A stretch of DNA of 64,000 bases from Cynocephalus volans (taxonomy: Eukaryota > Chordata > Mammalia > Dermoptera > Cynocephalidae): positions 88,490,427-88,554,426 of the forward strand of contig NC_084472.1 in NCBI RefSeq assembly GCF_027409185.1, read 5' to 3'. The notes beneath the pieces were generated by a model that was not told where the DNA came from, did no database searches, and worked only from the letters and a program-made list of their open reading frames with translations. Within the stretch, counting starts at the first letter, position 1, and every line of letters begins with the position of its first letter. The position numbers and the translations under genes are program-made. Shown piece after piece: positions 1 through 12,267 of this stretch.

Positions 1-830
1 TTTTATATCAGCCAGCACCTCTCTTCCCCCATCTTACTCCCACACTCAGATTTTCCTAATTATCACCTAAATTCTCCTCTCACCTTTTCTCTCTGAACCT
101 CTCCCCCAACCCAGATAGGAATTTGTCTCTGTATGGCAGGAAGGCCCTTTTTAAAAATAAATATACGATATTCTTCTCAAATTTGGGGTCCTTGTTCTAT
201 GCCATGAATCTATATGCAAAGTCAACTTTTTAAGAATCAAAAAAGAAAAAAAAATGTATCTTTCTCATCAAGCACCTGGCTTTTACAAATAAGTACTCCA
301 ACCTTCATACTATATTGTTTTTATTATAACTCTAAAAAATTATTTTGAAAATCAGGCTCTCTCTTCAAGAAGTGGAAGGCTACAGGGCAACAAGAAAAAA
401 AGTGAGAAAATTCTTGGCTTAAAATTCACAAATATCATCTAGGTATATAACCGTAGCCCCCTTGCCAAAGAATACATAAAAGGAGAAACCACAAAATTTT
501 TCATCTTTAAATAGCCAGATTTCTGCAATCCTTTCACCACTCTAAATTTTCAGCAATTAACTACAGAAAGGAAAAAATAGCAAAACTAGAATCAAAATCC
601 CAAGCTTCAAAATTTTTGTGCCTCTGTTTTTATGTAGTTTCTTTTGGCATGGCAGGAAAGAGGGCAATATTATTTCCATATAATAGCTGGACTCTGTCCC
701 AGCATGTAAACAAATCGCACGGTTTTTTTGTTAATCTTATCCGATTTTATCATCTAAAGTGACCATTTCTTGCTTGATTACTCCAATTCAAGCACTTTTA
801 TATCAAAGTCCACAAACATTAAAAGAATTT
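1..830. other. Intergenic flank, nothing recognised
   Basis: AT-rich sequence with no open frame of coding character and no repeat I can name. It ends where the truncated L1 begins. Confidence 0.5.
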
Positions 831-1157
831 TTAACTATCCCACTGTTGGGAATATACCCAGAGGAATGGAAATCATCAAGTCGAAGGCATACCTGTTCCC
901 CAATGTTCATCGCAGCACTCTTGACAATAGCCAAGAGTTGGAACCAGCCCAAATGTCCATCATCAGATGAGTGGATACGGAAAATGTGGTACATCTACAC
1001 AATGGAATACTACTCAGCTATAAAAACTAATGAAATACTGCCATTTGCAACAACATGGATGGACCTTGAGAGAATTATATTAAGTGAAACAAGTCAGGCA
1101 CAGAAAGAGAAATACCACGTTCTCACTTATTGGTGGGAGCTAAAAATTAATATATAA

Positions 1158-1197
<40 letters not shown>

Positions 1198-1376
1198 GGG
1201 GGGGAGAAGATATCACAACCACAATTACTTGAAGATGATACGACAAGCAAACAGAAAGGACATTGTTGGGGGGGAGTAGGGGAGGGAGAAGGGAGGGAGG
1301 TTTTGGTGATGGGGAGCAATAATCAGCCACAATGTATATCGACAAAATAAAATAAAAATAAATAAATAAATAAAAA
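831..1376 (+). mobile_element. 5'-truncated L1, 3' end of ORF2 plus 3' UTR
   Basis: The forward frame reads the typical C-terminal end of L1 ORF2p (IPLLGIYP...WNQPKCPSSDEW...YTMEYYSAIK), followed by a purine/G-rich L1 3' UTR and an A-rich tail of AATA units. The element starts inside ORF2, as usual for 5'-truncated L1s. A candidate 9 bp target-site duplication, AATTTTTAA, lies at about 824 and again at about 1422. If it is real, the 45 bp between the first tail and the second AATA run (about 1377-1421) came with the element as a short 3' transduction. The ORF2 piece is a retrotransposon relic and not a host gene. Confidence 0.85.
1161..1192. repeat. (CA)n microsatellite
   Basis: About 16 CA units inside the L1 3' UTR, just after the ORF2 stop codon. 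It is followed by a G-run. Confidence 0.95.
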
Positions 1377-1429
1377 GATAACCCAAACTGCTTAAACGTG
1401 TAATAAATAAATAAATAAATAATTTTTAA

Positions 1430-2089
1430 AATTTCAATATTTATTCCTATTACATATCATTGATTTTTAACTTATTATTAAAATGTACTAATCTTAGAGT
1501 ACACATATACCTGGAATTGGAAACCTAACAAGAAGTAAGCTGGCAATAATAGCACTCGGACATGTTGTAACTGCGGACACTACATAAAAAGGAAAAATGC
1601 AAAGAAAAAGGCAGCTCTAGGAGGCAGAGGTTTGGGGCGGTAGAGATAACCAGGCACATTTCCACTTTGCCACCGGCTATTCGTCCAGTTGGAGGTAGCA
1701 CAGTTAATTTAAGGAAATAGTACCGATACAGAATGCTGTAGGTACAAAGATCTGCTGTTATCGACCAAAACCGAAAGCGAGACGAAGCAGGCATTGCCTG
1801 GGTTGAAACCCGGACCTAAGAACCTGCGGAAATCAAACCGAAGCCCTGCGGGGCGAGAACCAGCCTCAACTACTGCATTCCACACAGCAACACCCAACTG
1901 GACTAACCGTTTAACTTTACATTACTATTAACGATAACAGGCACCCCCACACTTCTAAACGCCCTCTGGGACGGGGACAGCCTCAGGACACTTCGCTTGT
2001 CTACATTCAAAACTGCGAGAAGCCTTTTCCTGACACAATCCAAAAAAAGAAAATGGAGGCGAGCTTTTGTTTATTTTGGCCCCACTCAA
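1430..2089. other. Upstream flank of CDKN2AIP
   Basis: Unique-looking sequence between the L1 and the CpG island. CpG content rises from about 1,730 onward. No gene or repeat recognised. Confidence 0.5.
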
Positions 2090-2990
2090 CAACAAGCGGC
2101 TCAAGGTCTGCCAGGACGCAGCACGCTGGGACTCGGCCCGCCCTTGCCCGACGGCCGGCGCGCCCCGGCTGACTTCCCCGCCTCTACTCGCGGCGCCGCC
2201 GCGGGCCCGGGCGACGGAGGGGGGCGGCCGAAGCGTTCGCGGCGTCACAAAGCCAAGCCGGCACGCTCTCGTTTCCGCCGAGGCTCACGGCTGTCCGGGT
2301 CTTCCTCATGGGCGGCCCTCGCTCCAGGGGGAGGCGCCCAGCGCCACCCTCCTTCCCTGCCCTCCCTACTCGGGTCTCCCCTCCGCTGCTCCAAAAGGCC
2401 GCAGCGTCGCGGTAGCTCCGGCGCCCCAAAGCGTCCTGGGAGAGCCGGATCGCGCCGGAAGGACGCGCAGGCGCGGCGGCGGCGAGGTTATAAAAGGGAA
2501 GAAGCCGGCAGCGGGCGGAAGTGGGCGGTCCAGCTTCTTCGGGCGCTGTTGTTTGGTGTTTGGGCCTCACGAGGGGCGTTCTCTGGAAGGGCGCCGCTGC
2601 AGGCCGCAGTGACAGGGCCGCTTCCCCCCTCGCAGCCCTCCTCTTTCCCGGTGCAGCGTCTCCTCTCGGCCTTCGAGTCGTACAGGCCCAACATGGCGCA
2701 GGAGGTGTCGGAGTACCTGAGCCAGAACCCGCGGGTGGCCGCCTGGGTGGAGGCGCTGCGCTGCGAGGGCGAGACCGACAAACACTGGCGCCACCGCCGG
2801 GAGTTTTTGCTCCGCAACGCCGGGGATCTGGCCCCCACTGCCGGCTCTTCCGCTAACGCGGAGGAAGCTGCTGACGCCGAGAGCAGGATCCGCAGCCGGC
2901 AGCTGCAGCAGCTCGTCTCCTTTTCCATGGCTTGGGCCAACCACGTCTTCCTCGGGTGCCGGTGAGTGAGGAAGCGGCCCTAACCAGCCC
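2090..2990. promoter_or_regulatory. CpG island over CDKN2AIP promoter and exon 1
   Basis: A dense run of CpG dinucleotides and high GC content start abruptly near 2,090 and fade in intron 1 near 2,990. The island covers the presumed core promoter, 5' UTR and first coding exon. Several long frames open on both strands here are by-products of the GC content. Confidence 0.85.
2465..2495 (+). promoter_or_regulatory. NRF1-like palindrome and TATA box of CDKN2AIP
   Basis: GCGCAGGCGC at 2465-2474 resembles the NRF1 site. TATAAAA at 2489-2495 is a good TATA box about 200 bp upstream of the ATG, and would place initiation near 2,520. A TATA box within a CpG island is less usual for housekeeping-type genes. 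Assignment is by motif and position only. Confidence 0.6.
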
Positions 2991-5338
2991 TCCCTGTTTT
3001 GTCTGCCGCCCCCGAACTGGGGCCGGGAGCCCAAGGCGGGACCGGCCTCCGTGGGGAAGGGAAGTTGTGAAGCGCGGGAAGCCACAGGACCAGCTGCCCT
3101 CTAAGGGTGAGAAGGGCGTCTTTGTGAGAAGCTGACATGATCAGCAGCAGGTCCGTTGGTGTACCCGTTGCGTGGGGGGCTGCTGGTGAAGTTGTTGGCA
3201 TTAAGCTGAAAACGCTTTTACGGATGGATACTAGATTTAAACGTTAGTAAGGAGGGACCCCGCCTCCCAGATCCGAGGCCATTTGTTGATGGGGTATCAG
3301 GAAACAAAGTTCTTGGCTGTTATACTTTTCTTGATTGCAACCAGGAAATGCAGTTCCTGTGGCCTGTTATTGTACACTACAAGTAATAACTTAGAAAAAA
3401 ACACTCTTTAAAAGTGTCTTTTCCTTTTTTTTCAGGTACCCTCAAAAAGTTATGGATAAAATACTTAGTATGGCTGAAGGCATCAAAGTGACAGATGCTC
3501 CAATCCATACAACAAGAGACGAACTGGTTGCCAAGGTGAAGAAAAGAGGGATATCGAGTAGCAATGGTTAGCAGATCATAGATGTGAACATACATAGGAG
3601 TTTAGAACATAAGTTTGATATAATTAGGAATTGCCGTTATTACTAATTTTTTAACTAGCCAGAATTTGTATGTTATTAATCAAGTTGTAATGTTAAACCT
3701 AAACTATACCATGTCTGTGTGTTTTAGGTTCTGAATTTGATAGTTTCCTTTGCTTTTGATTTTGAAGTGTCCAATGTTGTCTGATGCTGTTAATTTTTTA
3801 ATATTAGAAATTAATGATATTATTCAACACTGTTTTAAGTAATTAATGAAGTTATTTTACACTTTTTAAAGAAACCATTAGTTCTGAAATATTTTCAGTT
3901 TGTGCTTTTATATTAATGAATATCTGTCTTGTTAGCTGAAATGTATGAGGTATTCTTAGTCATATATCTTATGTTTTCCTTCTTTCTAGAAGGGGTAGAA
4001 GAGCAATCCAAAAAACGAGTCGTAGAAGGAAAAAACAGCTCTGCAGTTGAGCAAGATCATGCAAAAATTTCTGCCAAAACAGAACGTGCATCAGCTCACC
4101 AGGAAAGTAGTTCAGCGAGTATGGGGTCATCTGCCAAGTCAGAGAGTAGTGGGAGCTCAGCTCGGAGTTCTGGCATCGCCAGTCAGAACAGCTCTACAAG
4201 TGATGGAGTTCAACCTGTTTCCAGCCAAAGTAGCAGCAGCATTTCCTCTCAGGTAACAGGAGCAGGATCTGGAAAGGCTTCTGATTTAGAAGCTTCAGAT
4301 AAACATGGTTCAGCAGCCTTTGTTCCTTCCTTGTTGAAATCTAGTGTTAATAGTCATGTGACCCAATCCACTGATTACATGCAACAAAGTGGATCACCTA
4401 AAAAGAGTACTTTGGAAGGCTCTTCAATCTCAGCTTCTCAAAGCAGCTCAGAGATTGAGGTGCCCTTATTGGGTTCCTCAGGAAGCTCAGAAGTAGAGTT
4501 GCCATTATTGTCTTCCAAACCTAGTTCAGAGACAGCTTCCAGTGGGTTAACATCCAAAACCAGTTCAGAGGCAAGTGTTTCATCATCAGTTTCTAAAAAC
4601 AGTTCCTCATCAGGCACATCATTACTAACTTCCAAGAGCAGCTCCTCAACAAGTACATCACTGCTAACTTCCAAAAGCACTTCCCAGGTAGCTGCGTCAC
4701 TGTTAGCTTCCAAGAGCAGCTCCCAGACCAGTGGATCTCTGATTTCCAAAAGCACTTCCTTAGCAAGTGTGTCTCAGCTAGCTTCTAAGAGTAGTTCTCA
4801 GACTAGCACCTCACAGTTGCCTTCTAAAAGTACTTCACAGTCAAGTGAGAGCTCTGTCAAATTCTCTTGTTGCAAGTTAACCAATGAAGATGTGAAACAG
4901 AAGCAACCTTTCTTCAATAGACTTTATAAAACGGTGGCATGGAAGTTGGTAGCTGTTGGTGGCTTTAGTCCCAATGTGAATCATGGAGAGCTCCTAAATG
5001 CAGCTATTGAGGCTCTGAAAGCAACATTGGATGTGTTTTTTGTCCCACTAAAAGAACTGGCAGATCTGCCTCAAAATAAGAGCTCTCAAGAAAGTATTGT
5101 TTGTGAATTGAGGTGCAAGTCTGTGTATTTGGGCACTGGCTGTGGAAAAAGCAAAGAAAATGCAAAAGCAGTTGCATCAAGAGAAGCATTGAAATTGTTT
5201 CTTAAGAAAAAGGTGGTGGTAAAAATATGTAAAAGGAAGTACAGAGGCAGTGAAATAGAAGATCTAGTACTCCTTGATGAAGAATCAAGGCCTGTAAATT
5301 TACCTCCAGCATTAAAACATCCTCAAGAATTACTATAG
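2693..5338 (+). CDS. CDKN2AIP: CDKN2A-interacting protein (CARF), three coding exons
   Basis: Coding exons are 2693-2961, 3436-3566 and 3990-5338 (stop included), with GT donors at 2962 and 3567 and AG acceptors before 3436 and 3990. Phases join cleanly and give 582 residues; I recall about 580 for the human protein. The start (ACATGGCGC) opens the family N-terminus MAQEVSEYLSQNPRVAAWVE. Residues about 20-130 are the XRN2-binding (XTBD) domain. Residues about 135-455 are a low-complexity Ser/Thr/Lys-rich linker with repeated SKSSSQTS-like units. The C-terminal part from about residue 465 is a double-stranded-RNA-binding-type domain followed by a Lys/Arg-rich segment. The family is nucleoplasmic: it binds ARF, p53 and HDM2 and affects the p53-p21 response, and through XTBD it holds the 5'-3' exoribonuclease XRN2. 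No frame break is seen; the gene looks functional. The exon 2 donor (GTTAGC) is weaker than the exon 1 donor (GTGAGT). Confidence 0.97.
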
Positions 5339-5840
5339 TATGTGCAAAATACCACTAAGTACAGTATCTGGTATTTGAAGAGAAGAACTGGCTTACTTTT
5401 GTACACTATAAAACACAGGCTTTCACAAATTTTGTATTGCTTTTTTCCAATTTTGCAGAAAATTTACATTCTAGTTCTCTTCACACAGTAGAAGTTGTAA
5501 ATAATTTATGAATGACAGTACACATTAAAAGGTATGCATTAACAGCATACCAGTATGCTGTTTTATTTGCTGAAGAAAATACTGTCTTCTATTTTTAATG
5601 ATACATTAGGTACGATGTGTAGTTCTGTAGTCTTAAAATTTTTGTACTACTTTCAATTTGGTGAAAATGTATTAAGTTGTCTACCATGCTTTTTTCCTAG
5701 TTGAGTAAACAACATCAAAGAAAAGGGGACCACAGTATTTGAATGTCTGAAAGTCTGTGAAACTTAAGGTTTTAAGAATGTTGCCCATAATGTTGAACAT
5801 GTCTGTTAAAGAATAAAAGAAAAAATAGTTGCCTCAGACT
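5339..5840 (+). terminator. CDKN2AIP 3' UTR with poly(A) signal
   Basis: AT-rich sequence follows the stop codon at 5338. A canonical AATAAA at 5812-5817 is a plausible cleavage signal. A further AATAAA at 6929-6934 could serve a longer 3' UTR. Which one is used cannot be told from sequence. Confidence 0.6.
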
Positions 5841-7149
5841 ATTTTTATGAGAAGTTGTAAGCATTTTATAGATATAAAGCAGTATAAAGTACTTATTGTT
5901 ATTTTATTCTGAAATTGTTTAAAATTCACCATGATTTTGACCGCTGCAGATTCTTTAAGCGGGTTAATTTATGTTTGGAGGTAAAATACAATTTACACTT
6001 TTTCTTAAAGACATAAATGTGAGTTTCTATATTAAGCTTATTTTGTGACTACTATTAACAGATTGATTTGTTTCGATATTAAATGCTTTAAGCTATTTTA
6101 CCTTTTCAAGAAGTTGTGTTTTTTTTCCCCTGTTAAGTCAGAACCAATTCCTACAAATATGTTTCCCCGTGCTAGTCATTGTATATTACAACCAGGTAAT
6201 TTTTCGTAGTGACATATAACTTTTTATGGTTAGGGAAGTTAAAATTTTCAAATCTAGAACTAGATGGTTTTTGTGTTTACAAATCCCACAGAATAGTGGG
6301 AAGAATAGAGAACCATGTGCAGCTCTTTAATGAGCCTGTTCAGTTGAATTATATTTGTTAGTAAAGAAATGGAATTTTGTTTCTGTGGCTTAGGTAATTC
6401 GGACTGTATTATTTTATTGTGGCATATTGTTTATTTTCCTTCAAACTTCAGCCAAGAATGTTTTATCTTTGTGGCCTGGCTTTCTAGATGGCTGTTTTTA
6501 GTTGCTGCACATTGAGTAGTAACAATGTTAATGTACAGAGAAAAATCAAGAAATCACCTTTAATGGGCCAGTTGTATTGGAACAGGAAAACTGAACATAA
6601 GGAGCACAATTTAAATATGTAGAAGTTATTCCTACTTTATATTCTAAGAATAGATAAGGATACTTTGGTTCCCTTTGCTTGAATTGGAATAATCAGGGAC
6701 ATTTTTATTTTACCAAATAACCTTTAAAAATGTTTCGTTTCTGAAGATGTTTAATTGGATATCAAAACTGAAATCCATATTCTGCAAATGGGTTGCCTTT
6801 ATATGTTGTGGGAAGCAGTAACATGAATGTATTGTGAAAGTACTTTTAATTACCTCACTTTCCTCAGTCTTGGAATGTGTGTTTTGTAGGACAGTCATTA
6901 CCAGAAAAGTGGGCCAAAAATTACAAGGAATAAATTTCCATAATATATTTAATTAGGTGGTTTGAAAATTTCCTAAATTGGTTTATTTCAAGTTAATATT
7001 TGATGTGGAGGAAATCAGTGTAAAAACAAACATTCCATTTGTAAACATCTATTTGTTGTTATTGCTAAAAACAAAAAATACTCTTAGTTAACCAAAATTT
7101 TTAAATATCTGATATAGGAGAAATGCATATTTTACAGTTCCTCAGGATA
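5841..7149. other. 3' flank or extended 3' UTR of CDKN2AIP
   Basis: AT-rich, no recognisable interspersed repeat and no convincing coding frame. The absence of repeats here fits an alternative long 3' UTR ending near 6,950. Confidence 0.4.
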
Positions 7150-7690
7150 GTATAGTGCAGAAAGAAACATAAGCTTTGGAATATATTATTCTTGACATAG
7201 AATCTTGGCTCTGCCACTTACTAGACATGTAACCTCTGGGAATTTAACCTTTTAAAATCTTACTTCATCTATAAAATGGGACTAATAGCTGCCTCATAGA
7301 GCTACGAAGATTAAATGAGAACATACGTTTAAAGTGCCCATCACAGGGCCGGCCTGTGGCTCACTTGGGAGAGTGGTGCTGACAACACCAAGGCCAAGGG
7401 TTTGGATCCCTGTGTAGGGATGGCCGGTTAGCTCCCTTGGGAGAGCGTGGTGATGACAATACCAAGTCGAGGGTTAAGATCCCCTTACCAATCAGTTTTT
7501 TTTTAAAGTGCCCATCACAATGCAGGTATACCATGGTTTACTAATTATATAGTTATATGTATTCCCATTTCCTCATGATCTTATGAGTAGCTATTTTCAT
7601 TTGGCCTGTTTTTCAGATGAAGCTGAAACAGGTAAAGTAATTTGGTCAGAGTTCAAGCCTATAGCTGATTCCAGAACCCAAGCTCTTATT
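7150..7690 (+). mobile_element. MIR SINE, interrupted by a CYN SINE
   Basis: The left part carries the MIR core (tctgccacttactag...aaatgggactaatag...gattaaatgaga). After the inserted SINE the MIR-like sequence resumes with a decayed 3' portion (ttttcagatgaagctgaaacag). It is an ancient mammalian SINE with substitutions throughout. Confidence 0.75.
7346..7501 (+). mobile_element. CYN-type dimeric tRNA-Ile SINE
   Basis: Two tandem tRNA-Ile-like units are present, each with box A (tggctcacttggga, tagctcccttggga) and box B-like (gtttggatccc, gggttaagatcc) segments. A T/A-rich tail follows. The insertion is flanked by an 18 bp perfect duplication, TTTAAAGTGCCCATCACA, at 7328-7345 and 7502-7519, so it entered the MIR by L1-type retrotransposition. 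The units match tRNA-Ile better than other tRNAs (gccggttagctc...ggtgctgataacaccaaggt). Confidence 0.92.
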
Positions 7691-9165
7691 TGGATTGTTT
7701 ATTATCATTGTCACCTCTATATGCTAAAATCCCCTTCAGAATGTGGTTTTCTACCAGTTTTATTAAATGACCATAACATACTTCCAAAGCCTCATTGAAA
7801 TGAGTCACTTCAGAAGCTCTTCTGTTTGTTATTAATGCTTGTACATGGTACTTGCAAGTCTTTAAAGTATTCTCAGTTAGTGAATCATCCCTTATGGGTG
7901 CAGTTGGTTTGTAAAAAGACAAAAAGAAAAAAAAAACCTGCCTAGAATACTTTGCAATCAAATTTAGTGAATAAAATAGGTTGTCCAGATAGGAAATAAT
8001 GATTTTTTTAAATCAATGAGGTGAGACAGTAATATCCTGAAACTGATTTTTTTTTTTTTTTTTTAAACGATAAAGTTAGAAAGTTAACTTTGAAGAATAG
8101 TACTGTAATGAATTTTTGACTGAAACTCTTGGGGCCTGATTCTGCTGCCATCCTAGGCTAATTGTTAATAAGAACGTGTAAGTCCAAGGCCTTTGATATG
8201 TATTGTCAAAAGCCTGCTCCATTTTAAATTATGTATGAAAGAGCTGTTGTTTTCCATGCCAAGTGCAGCTTTGCTTGGTACGAATTTCTCCTCGCTGTTT
8301 GGATGCTTGAGTAACTTCAGTGAGAAGGTAACTGAAGCAAGCAGCAACTGGAAACCATGTCAGTCCCACAGGTGTAGTGTTAGTACTGTAATTTAAGGGG
8401 TAATTTGTGGGCTTTGTCCTCAAAAATTGTACTAAAGTCCTATATTGACCCACTTTCTAGACTGGCAAATCTATGGCTATCAATTTCTGCATGATTTTCA
8501 AAAACTTTCCTGTGATTATAAAAGAAATTACTTCATTTTCTACCATTTGAACAAAAATAGATAAATGCAAGGGTTTTATGCCTGTTATTTTCCAACTATT
8601 CCCCCCCAATAAATATATTAATAGATTGTTCACTTTTCCTTGGCATACCTGAGCACAGCTTGGGTGCTATCCAGCTAGAACCATTCCTTTTTCCCTTTCT
8701 GATTTCCAGCTTCAATATCTCTCTACTTTTCTGTTTCCTTCCTTTAAAAAAAAAAAAATATATATATATATTAAAAATACAGAAAGATCATTATCTAAAA
8801 ATGAATATTAATTTTTAAAGTTCTCTTTTTCTGTTGCTTTGCTATTTATCCAGTGAGAAGAAATAGTGTAGTTAGTGGACAAGACCCAAAACTAAATTGG
8901 CCTTAACTTGAAAGCAAAAAAAAAGTAATACTAAACACAAAGGTATAGCTGTAGGACGTTATTTTTAGTAAAAATTAGAGATTTCATATGCCAGTACTTA
9001 ACAATCAGAAATATTCTTTGTGATTTTGAAACTCTGTAGAGTAGAATCAGAATCCTTGGAAGTCACCAGGAAGCAAACAAACTAAATAATATAAAAACAA
9101 TATCCTGAACTATAAAACTACTGGTATGAGCCAATCTTGATCTCCATTCTAACAGTGTTAAGAGG
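7691..9165. other. Intergenic, nothing recognised
   Basis: AT-rich with a T-run near 8,045 and a short A/TA microsatellite near 8,746-8,772. No gene, RNA gene or repeat family identified. Confidence 0.4.
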
Positions 9166-9398
9166 GTGGGAAATTCAATTATTTGAATTGAATTTCAAGT
9201 ATTTGAAAGGTGGGGGTTTTAAGAGGTGATTAGATTGTGAGGACTGTGCCCTTGTTGCCAGCCAGAAGAAGGCCTTCACCAGATGGGCCTCCTGGACCAT
9301 GGACTTCCCAGCCCCTGAAACTAAGAAATAAATTTCATTCCTTTATAAATTACCCAGTTTCAGGTATTCTGTTTTAAGCAACAGAAATAGACTATATC
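9166..9398 (+). mobile_element. MaLR-type LTR fragment
   Basis: The order of landmarks matches mammalian MaLR LTRs: a ...tttaagaggtgattag... motif, then ...ccagatgg...ggacttcccagcccctga..., the poly(A) signal in aagaaataaatttc, and a terminal ...cccagtttcaggtattctg...aacagaaatagact. It is incomplete at the 5' side. Subfamily not determined. Confidence 0.7.
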
Positions 9399-11322
9399 AA
9401 AGTGGGACAATTATATATAATGTGTATAACTTGAAATGAAAAGGAATGTAAAAACATGCACAAAAAGGTGGAGTGGCAGGATAAGAATCACTTAGTGTTT
9501 TCCTTATACTGTTTTCAATGTAAATCAATTTACCAGGGCTTGGACACTTTGAAATGATAAAACTTGAATTCTGAATATGTGATCAGTGGTTTTCAAGCTT
9601 TATTTTAGTCATATTTCTTCAAAGAAAAAGTGGCATTGTGTAGTAAAACACGAACAGAACTACATTGGTCAAGGGGGGGTGGCTATACCCCACAACTGAA
9701 TTCCCTCTACCTTTCATTCTCAATTTCTGAGGCACCTCCTTGGACTATAAGCGGAAGGGGATTTAGCAACCATGAGGCCCAGTATCAATAGCCAGCTTCC
9801 TTCTGCAACAGGTATTAGAGTGGAGGTAGGCAGAAGCTGCCACTTTACCACAAAATGGAACTAATCTGTTTTTAAGTAATAAGCCATATTTGAATTTGTA
9901 GTTGGTGGGGACTCAGTTCAGGCTTAAGGTACCATTACATAAGTTAACATTTACATAACACTAAGAAATATCTGCCTTTTATTTATTACCTTCTTTACTC
10001 TGATGTACAATTGCAGAAGTCTGTAAAGTCCATACACATAAAGTCCAATAATTATTCATTGAATGCCCATATAACAATTACCTAGGTCAAAAAATAAATT
10101 AGCAGGGATTCAAAGCCAGTGTTCTTATAGAAGACTAAATGATGGCTTGGTTCTAATTTGGGGCACTAAATGTGAATGCCAATGAGATATGCTTTCCCAT
10201 GATAAATGTTTCCTATATTCCAGAAAATAGTAAGTGTAATCACACTTTGAGGAAAATATGAGAAATTTTGTATTTAACTGCTGAAATTAGGAAGCTTCTA
10301 AACTCATAAACTTTAAATGAAACTGCTGAAATATCTGAAGTAATCATTGGAAAGTATTTTCTAGACATTCTATTTGTAGAAAGCAAAGGGACAATTTACA
10401 GAGATAAAGATGTAATCAGTGATGTAATGAATGTTGACACAAATATCTTATGAATCCTGTCTTATTACTCTTCATCATTTGCATATTATTTAATAATTTT
10501 CTATACGTACTAGCTAAGCAAAAAATAAAAATTATTCTCATGGCATAAAAGTTAACAGTTCTAGGGAAGCATTTCTAGTTTATCTCAGCTTTGTGCACTC
10601 ATAGTGGATGATACTAACAAAGTTATCTCACATGCTCAACAACCTGCAATTTGGAAACCAAAATGGGGTAGAAGTGTGTGTACCTTTCTGTCCTTATTTT
10701 TTCATTTCAAAATAATATTAATGCAGTTAACAAGATACATATGATATGGGTAAAATAAGGATACTATTTTGAAAACATTCATTTCTTTCTCCTGTAATTC
10801 ACATTCTCTAACAGTCATTCTGCCGTTATGGCTAATATAGGGAAAGAGAAGGATAAAGTAACTTTAGCAGAGTCTATATCAGGGAGAGGAAGAAAGTGAA
10901 AATCCACCTGTTCTGGTCCTGGTAAATTTTAAGGGGGAGGTTGAAGAAGCAGGCATTTGAGACACGTGAGTTCTGACCTCTACTGTATGGCTTGAATTTC
11001 ACCTGTGTCTATGTTGCAGAAGTGGGAGTAATGACAATTTCCATCCAATGAGCCTGCTTCTTTTACCCCCTGACTGTAATCAAAGAATATATCCTTAGTA
11101 GGGTCCAAGAGAGCAAAGCAAAGAGGGCTTGAGTAAGAAATACTGAAGGCATCAGAAACTTAAATCCAGAGCCACTGAGTTGTACAACACCAGGGGAGCC
11201 ATTCACATGGAATACAATGGGTGTCATTTAACAATAAATGGTGACCTTTGGAATTGTGGAACAAGGTGATCCTTTCTGGAATCCCTGAGATTGTTGTATA
11301 AGTAAACTTATTAGAAAAATCT
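9399..11322. other. Intergenic, nothing recognised
   Basis: No coding potential and no repeat that I can name. Possibly decayed transposon sequence at 10,850-11,270, unassigned. Confidence 0.35.
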
Positions 11323-11339
11323 TAAAGTAATTTGGAATA

Positions 11340-11378
11340 GGGCCGGCCCGTGGCTCACTCGGGAGAGTGTGGTGCTGA
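11340..11378 (+). mobile_element. 39-nt CYN SINE stub with target-site duplication
   Basis: Only the first 39 nt of a CYN SINE (gggccggcccgtggctcact...gctga) are present, with no tail. A perfect 17 bp duplication, TAAAGTAATTTGGAATA, lies on each side (11323-11339 and 11379-11395). The SINE would normally continue with TAACACC, and the right duplication starts with TAAAG, so a TAA overlap exists at the 3' junction. The insertion is 3'-truncated, which is the reverse of the common L1 pattern. Confidence 0.93.
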
Positions 11379-11395
11379 TAAAGTAATTTGGAATA

Positions 11396-12267
11396 AATAA
11401 TAATAGTATGGTTCCATAAAGCTTGGATAGCATGTAAATTCTAACGAACTGTTCTTGGAGGTAGCATATGCTAAAGTTATTTGCTGATGCTGGGGGCACT
11501 ATGTAAACCTGGTCATCAATTACTTTGCCCAACACATTCTTCTACAAGAGGAATTATTTCAAGATAATAGCCTAAAATCAAGTCATATGAGGTAAAGTAA
11601 GGCGGTAATGTTACGGGGTTTTGTTTTTTTTTTTCCTATTCACCAACCTTGGGGGAAATTCAGGAACTAGGCAGATGAAGAATTACATCAGCTCAGGTAT
11701 GGAATAAAAAACCGAGTATCTGCTTTGTGTTCTCTCCTACAGATAGTGTACCTTAATTTTTTATATCGTTTGCTTCTGAAAATTCGGTGTAAACCCACCG
11801 TCTCTTGCTCAGTTTCCCTTCATCTTTCTCTTTCTTTTACCTACTGATTTTCCTTGGTGGTTACCTTTTGCTGGTGTAAGCTAATACAAATGAATAAAGA
11901 CTTTAAGATTTATACTTTCTGGAACCATGGAAGATGGTTATTTCATAAACTATGGAAGATAATACTTCAGAAGTCATATCAATTTGAGTGTGATGTTGGT
12001 TCTGGGAGAATAAAGACAATATTGCTGACTCCTTTTGATCTGGGTCAGTATAAAGCAAGAGGTGAAAAGATTGATACACAGAAAATAATAAGTTCAGCTC
12101 AGTTTTGTTCCCATGAAAGAGATCTGTGATTTTTTGTAGACTTTGGTGGTTTTTTAGAATTTAAAATTTTATCCCTTCTTATTGTAAGGAGATCTATGCC
12201 ACCATATATCAAAGCAAATGGATATGGAGTCTCGACCTATAGCAGACAAACTAAAATAACATTAATA
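11396..12267. other. Intergenic, nothing recognised
   Basis: A 91-codon forward frame at 11,854-12,129 has no recognisable features and is probably chance. Confidence 0.4.

Noticed and set aside
1997-2965. 322-codon open frame running into CDKN2AIP exon 1
   Set aside because: Its upstream part is 5' flank and UTR in a GC-rich island; the family start MAQEVSEYL is at 2693.
2184-3085. Minus-strand frames of 128-172 codons over the CpG island
   Set aside because: GC-rich DNA has few stops by chance; no domain and no conserved start.
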